Shown: positions 49,048 to 51,907 of the stretch, piece after piece
Layout: each line of letters starts with the position of its first letter
How positions within the stretch are numbered: the stretch's first letter is position 1
NCBI GenBank assembly: GCA_023663025.1
Contig: JAMPIC010000016.1
Span: 1 to 51,907 of the forward strand
From: Prevotella sp.
GTDB lineage: Bacteria; Bacillota; Clostridia; Oscillospirales; Ruminococcaceae
Direction of reading: 5' to 3'
DNA: 51,907 nucleotides
Made by a program: the position numbers and the translations under genes
Notes under the pieces: model-generated
What the model saw: only the letters and a program-made list of their open reading frames with translations
Databases searched by the model: none
Told to the model about the DNA's origin: nothing

Positions 49048-49275
49048 ATGAGTACGAAAGAATTGGCATACAGCCTTATTGACAGACTGCCCGAGCGTCA
49101 GCTTGAAGCTGTAGTTGAAATTTTAAAGGGACTTTCCGTTTCGAAAATTCCCGAGGTTGAACCCGATGAGTGAGATTTGGAAATGATTAAGCGTGCAGAA
49201 GAAGATAACGACGGCGACGTTATGACAATAGAAGATTTTGCAAAAAGTTTGGTCATAGATTATGCCGGTCTGTGA
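49048..49275 (+). pseudogene. Antitoxin-like gene with in-frame stop
   Basis: ATG 49048 behind GGAGG opens a 41-codon frame (STKELAYSLIDRLPERQLEAVVEILKGL) that ends at TGA 49171-49173. The frame continues as DLEMIKRAEEDNDGDVMTIEDFAKSLVIDYAGL to TGA 49275. The whole 75-codon product resembles small Clostridial antitoxin-type proteins, with the single TGA possibly replacing a Trp TGG. No toxin gene follows. The family assignment is tentative. Confidence 0.6.
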
Positions 49276-49334
49276 AATGATCGGACGTTTAAATATACAA
49301 ATAAATCAAAATAAAACAGAAAGCGGAAACATAT

Positions 49335-50312
49335 ATGAAAATTGTAATTCTTGAAGCAAAGACCGTTTCAAAGGGAGACGTTTCCTTTGAGGAACTGTAC
49401 GGCTTGGGCGAAGTCACCGAGTATCCTCTCACCCCCGCCGGCATGATCGTGCGGAACGTGGGGGACGCGGAGGCTGTGCTGTGCAACAAAACTCCCTTTA
49501 CCGAGGAGGTGCTGCGGGCGTGTCCCAATCTGAAATATATCGGACTGTGCGCCACGGGGTACAACAATATCGACCTGAAAACCTGCCGCGAGCTGGGCAT
49601 AACCGTGTGCAACGTTCCCGCGTACTCCACGGGCGCGGTGGCTCAGCAGGTGTTCTCGTTCATACTTAGCTTTTTCGGCAGGACGTCGCAGTACGGCGAG
49701 TTCGTCCGCGGCGGCGGCTGGATAAAGTCCGAAACATTTTCGGATTTCGTTTTCCCCACCCGCGAGCTTGAGGGAAAAACCATCGGCATAATCGGCTACG
49801 GCTCTATCGGCAGACGCGTTGCGGGGATCGCCCGCGCTTTCGGCATGAAAGTCATAGTAAACACCCGCACTGCCAAGCAGGACAGCTCCGTAAGGTTCGT
49901 GGGGATAAAGGAGCTTTTCTCTTCGTCGGACGTTATCACCGCCCACTGTCCCCTGACCGAGGAGACCCGGGGACTTATCGGCAGGGAAAATCTTTCGTAC
50001 TGCAAGCCCTCCTGCATAATAGTAAATACCAGCAGGGGCGGCGTTGTTGACGAGCAGGCTCTTGCGGACGCTCTCCGGGAGGGCAGGATAGGGGGCGCGG
50101 CTCTGGACGTGCTTTGCTCCGAGCCTATGTCGGCGGACTGTCCACTTGCGGAGTTGCAAAACGCGGAGAACTGCATTATCACTCCCCATGTGGCATGGGC
50201 GGCTCTGGAGACACGCGAGCGGCTTGTAGGGATCGTTGCCGAAAATCTCAGGGCGTATATCGGGGGAAATCCCGTAAATACTGTTACAGATTATAGCAAA
50301 CCTACAAATTAA
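49335..50312 (+). CDS. D-2-hydroxyacid dehydrogenase
   Basis: The 325-aa NAD-dependent enzyme has the Rossmann motif GIIGYGSIGRRVAGIARAFG and the catalytic triad Arg in NTSRGGVVDE, Glu in LDVLCSEP and His in TPHVAWAA. It resembles hydroxypyruvate/glycerate dehydrogenases more than SerA, since there is no ACT domain. Substrate uncertain. ATG 49335 has a weak site (AAAGCGG). Confidence 0.93.
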   Translation: MKIVILEAKTVSKGDVSFEELYGLGEVTEYPLTPAGMIVRNVGDAEAVLCNKTPFTEEVLRACPNLKYIGLCATGYNNIDLKTCRELGITVCNVPAYSTGAVAQQVFSFILSFFGRTSQYGEFVRGGGWIKSETFSDFVFPTRELEGKTIGIIGYGSIGRRVAGIARAFGMKVIVNTRTAKQDSSVRFVGIKELFSSSDVITAHCPLTEETRGLIGRENLSYCKPSCIIVNTSRGGVVDEQALADALREGRIGGAALDVLCSEPMSADCPLAELQNAENCIITPHVAWAALETRERLVGIVAENLRAYIGGNPVNTVTDYSKPTN

Positions 50313-50414
50313 CGTCTTTGTAGGGGCGGGGTTACCCCGCCCGTGGTTGCTGAACAGCGGGACGGGAAACCCGTCCCCTACAAACTTGGTTATTATTTTG
50401 TAGGATTGCTATAA
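50291..50414. repeat. Palindromic repeat copy F with 18-bp terminal repeats
   Basis: The core (50317-50384) is bracketed by TTATAGCAAACCTACAAA (50291-50308) and its complement at 50397-50414, matching at 17 of 18 positions. The whole 124-bp unit looks like a miniature inverted-repeat element. Its left end overlaps the last codons of the dehydrogenase gene. Confidence 0.85.
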
Positions 50415-50498
50415 ATTACCGCAAATATAAACAGTGCGGAATTTTCCCGATAGGAAAGTTCCGCCGCATAAGATAAGATAGGAGAAGATGAGGTCGTT

Positions 50499-51287
50499 AT
50501 GTTTGATATCAACACAAAAAAAAGGATCGTGGTAAAGGTGGGAACGTCCACCCTTACCCACAAAACTGGCAGGCTGAATATCCGCCGAATGGAAAAGCTT
50601 GTAAAGGTGCTGGCGGACATTCAGAACAGCGGCAAGGAGATAGTTCTTGTGTCCTCGGGAGCGATTGGATTGGGAATGTCCAAAATGCATCTGCCCGAAC
50701 GCCCGAAAGACACCCCCATGAAGCAGGCGTGCGCCGCAGTGGGGCAGTGCGAGCTTATGTATATGTACGACAAGCTTTTCGGGGAGTACAATCTTACCGT
50801 GGCGCAGATACTGCTTACCAGAAATATCCTTGACACTCCCCGCAAAAACAACGTTGAAAATACCTTTGAAAAGCTGATAGACCACGGCGTTATACCTATC
50901 GTAAACGAAAACGACACGGTCGCTATCGACGAGCTGGAGCTTGAATTCGGCGAAAACGACAGCCTTGCGGCTCATGTGGGGATATTCAGCCGCGCGGATA
51001 TGCTTGTGATAATGTCCGACATAGACGGTCTTTACGAAAGCGACCCGCGGGACAATCCCGGCGCGAAGCTTATCGCGGAAGTTCACGAGATAAACGACGG
51101 TATACGCGCCCTTGCGGGGGGAGCGGGTTCGTCTCTCGGCACCGGGGGAATGATAACCAAGATAAACGCCGCCGAGATTGCAATGAACGCGGGATTGGAT
51201 ATGGCTATCCTTAACGGACGAAATCCTTATGTGCTGTATAAATTTTTCGACGGCGAGAGCGTGGGTACGGTTTTCACAAAGAATTGA
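50499..51287 (+). CDS. proB: Glutamate 5-kinase (short form)
   Basis: The 262-aa amino-acid kinase phosphorylates glutamate as the first step of proline synthesis. It has RIVVKVGTSTLTH, VLVSSGAIGLGM, PIVNENDTVA and GTGGMITKINAAEIA. It lacks the C-terminal PUA domain of the 370-aa enzymes. ATG 50499 has GGAGAAGATGAGG upstream. proA lies 13 kb away on the opposite strand. Confidence 0.95.
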   Translation: MFDINTKKRIVVKVGTSTLTHKTGRLNIRRMEKLVKVLADIQNSGKEIVLVSSGAIGLGMSKMHLPERPKDTPMKQACAAVGQCELMYMYDKLFGEYNLTVAQILLTRNILDTPRKNNVENTFEKLIDHGVIPIVNENDTVAIDELELEFGENDSLAAHVGIFSRADMLVIMSDIDGLYESDPRDNPGAKLIAEVHEINDGIRALAGGAGSSLGTGGMITKINAAEIAMNAGLDMAILNGRNPYVLYKFFDGESVGTVFTKN

Positions 51288-51342
51288 CCGGGAGAACATC
51301 GAAAGAAAGGAGGACGTTTTTCCATCTCATGGAGAAACGGTC

Positions 51343-51789
51343 ATGAATATGAAATACAATTTTTACGGCTGTGAAAACGCGGACGTCAAGCCCGTAAATG
51401 ATTTTTACAAGCGAATAAATTCCCCCGCCGAGCTGTACCGCGCACTGTCGGAAATATGGTGTGCCGAGACCTGCGCTCCGAGACTTAGGGACGAATGGTC
51501 GAAAGAAAATATGACAAAAGGGCAGTGTTCCGTGACGGCTTTTCTTGCGCAGGATATTTTCGGCGGAAAGGTGTACGGGATACCTATGGAGAACGGCAAT
51601 TTTCACTGCTACAACGTTGTCGGCGGCTGCTGCTTCGACCTTACAAGCGAACAGTTCGGAGAGAAAGCGAAAGACCTTGTTTACGAAAACAATCCCGAAC
51701 AGTTCAGGGAGGTGCATTTTGCAAAGGAGGAAAAGCGGCTCAGGTACGAGCTTCTGAAAGACAGACTGAACAGGCTTTGCGCAATCTGA
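51343..51789 (+). CDS. YunG-like protein
   Basis: The 148-aa soluble protein has the pattern of the YunG family: LSEIWCAETCAPRLRDEW, KGQCSVTAFLAQDIFGGKVYG, HCYNVVGGCCFDLTSEQFG. The Cys and His residues could form a papain-like dyad, but no activity is established. ATG 51343 is 8 bases behind GGAG; the AAAGGAGG further upstream would fit no start in this frame. The final 118 bases of the window hold nothing I can support. Confidence 0.75.
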   Translation: MNMKYNFYGCENADVKPVNDFYKRINSPAELYRALSEIWCAETCAPRLRDEWSKENMTKGQCSVTAFLAQDIFGGKVYGIPMENGNFHCYNVVGGCCFDLTSEQFGEKAKDLVYENNPEQFREVHFAKEEKRLRYELLKDRLNRLCAI

Positions 51790-51907
51790 TCCTAATCCCT
51801 TATTGCTTTTTTAACTTTTCCAGTTTTTAGTGAAGTTCAGACAAATGACGTTTTTAAGCCATTTGATTTACCTCTCACCTGTGCGATTATTGTATTTTAC
51901 TGTGTCT

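Noticed and set aside
13039..49275. Stop-codon reassignment or programmed read-through
   Set aside because: Both TAA and TGA end many intact genes here at normal lengths, and the interrupted genes use different stops, so simple nonsense mutation fits better.
35978..51287. proA and proB as a single proline operon
   Set aside because: They lie 13 kb apart on opposite strands with separate promoters.

Overview
This window looks like the chromosome of a spore-forming, probably motile gut Clostridium of the Oscillospiraceae/Ruminococcaceae type. The support is a cotJABC spore-coat operon, sigma-D-like (flagellar) promoter motifs, a chemotaxis receptor, a Trp T-box leader, an FMN riboswitch, a CD1247-type protein, a THUMP/PP-loop ThiI without rhodanese domain, AGGAGG-type ribosome binding sites and many TTGACA-17-TATAAT promoters. 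This placement is inferred from gene content; no rRNA or tRNA gene was seen.

Layout. 1-4.8 kb is accessory DNA: a string of about nine hairpins, an unknown basic protein, a long PemK/MazF-type toxin and a large serine recombinase whose 3' end abuts a truncated cotJC. The truncation falls right after the GTEELAH metal-site motif, so an integrative element has split a mother-cell sporulation gene, as skin splits sigK. 5.0-12.2 kb (minus strand) holds cotJB, cotJA, pnuC with a short uncharacterised terminator leader, a MacA/MacB-like efflux operon and galT. 12.5-14.1 kb is a graveyard of two decayed restriction-endonuclease-like paralogues and an IS256 remnant.

14.2-30 kb (plus strand) is mostly housekeeping: an EamA transporter, NUDIX, queF, a HAD phosphatase, the yhbY-nadD-yqeK-rsfS-leuS cluster, rpsU, efp, an FMN riboswitch with ribU, pduL, a membrane/PstS-like fusion, an SGNH esterase and thiI. 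30-38 kb (minus strand) holds ahcY, a stacked pair of small regulators with palindromic operators in front of one 81-aa gene, a receptor, a zeta-toxin-like kinase, proA and a sigma-D-type gene. 38-52 kb (plus strand) holds a phosphoesterase, an hdeD/tetR divergent pair lying between two copies of the phosphoesterase tail, an HD-GYP protein, a Trp T-box with a trpXYZ-type tryptophan transporter split by three unrelated genes, a D-2-hydroxyacid dehydrogenase, proB and a YunG-like protein.

Two dispersed repeat systems run through the plus-strand half. One is a G/C-rich palindromic element (five copies and a fragment, two with near-perfect terminal inverted repeats). The other is a set of short arrays of degenerate 7-bp units, nearly all intergenic, several beginning at or within a few bases of a stop codon, and one inside the T-box leader. 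The best candidates for something new are the heptad arrays, the stacked regulator cassettes at 32.0-33.0 kb, the cotJC-splitting element and the pnuC leader.
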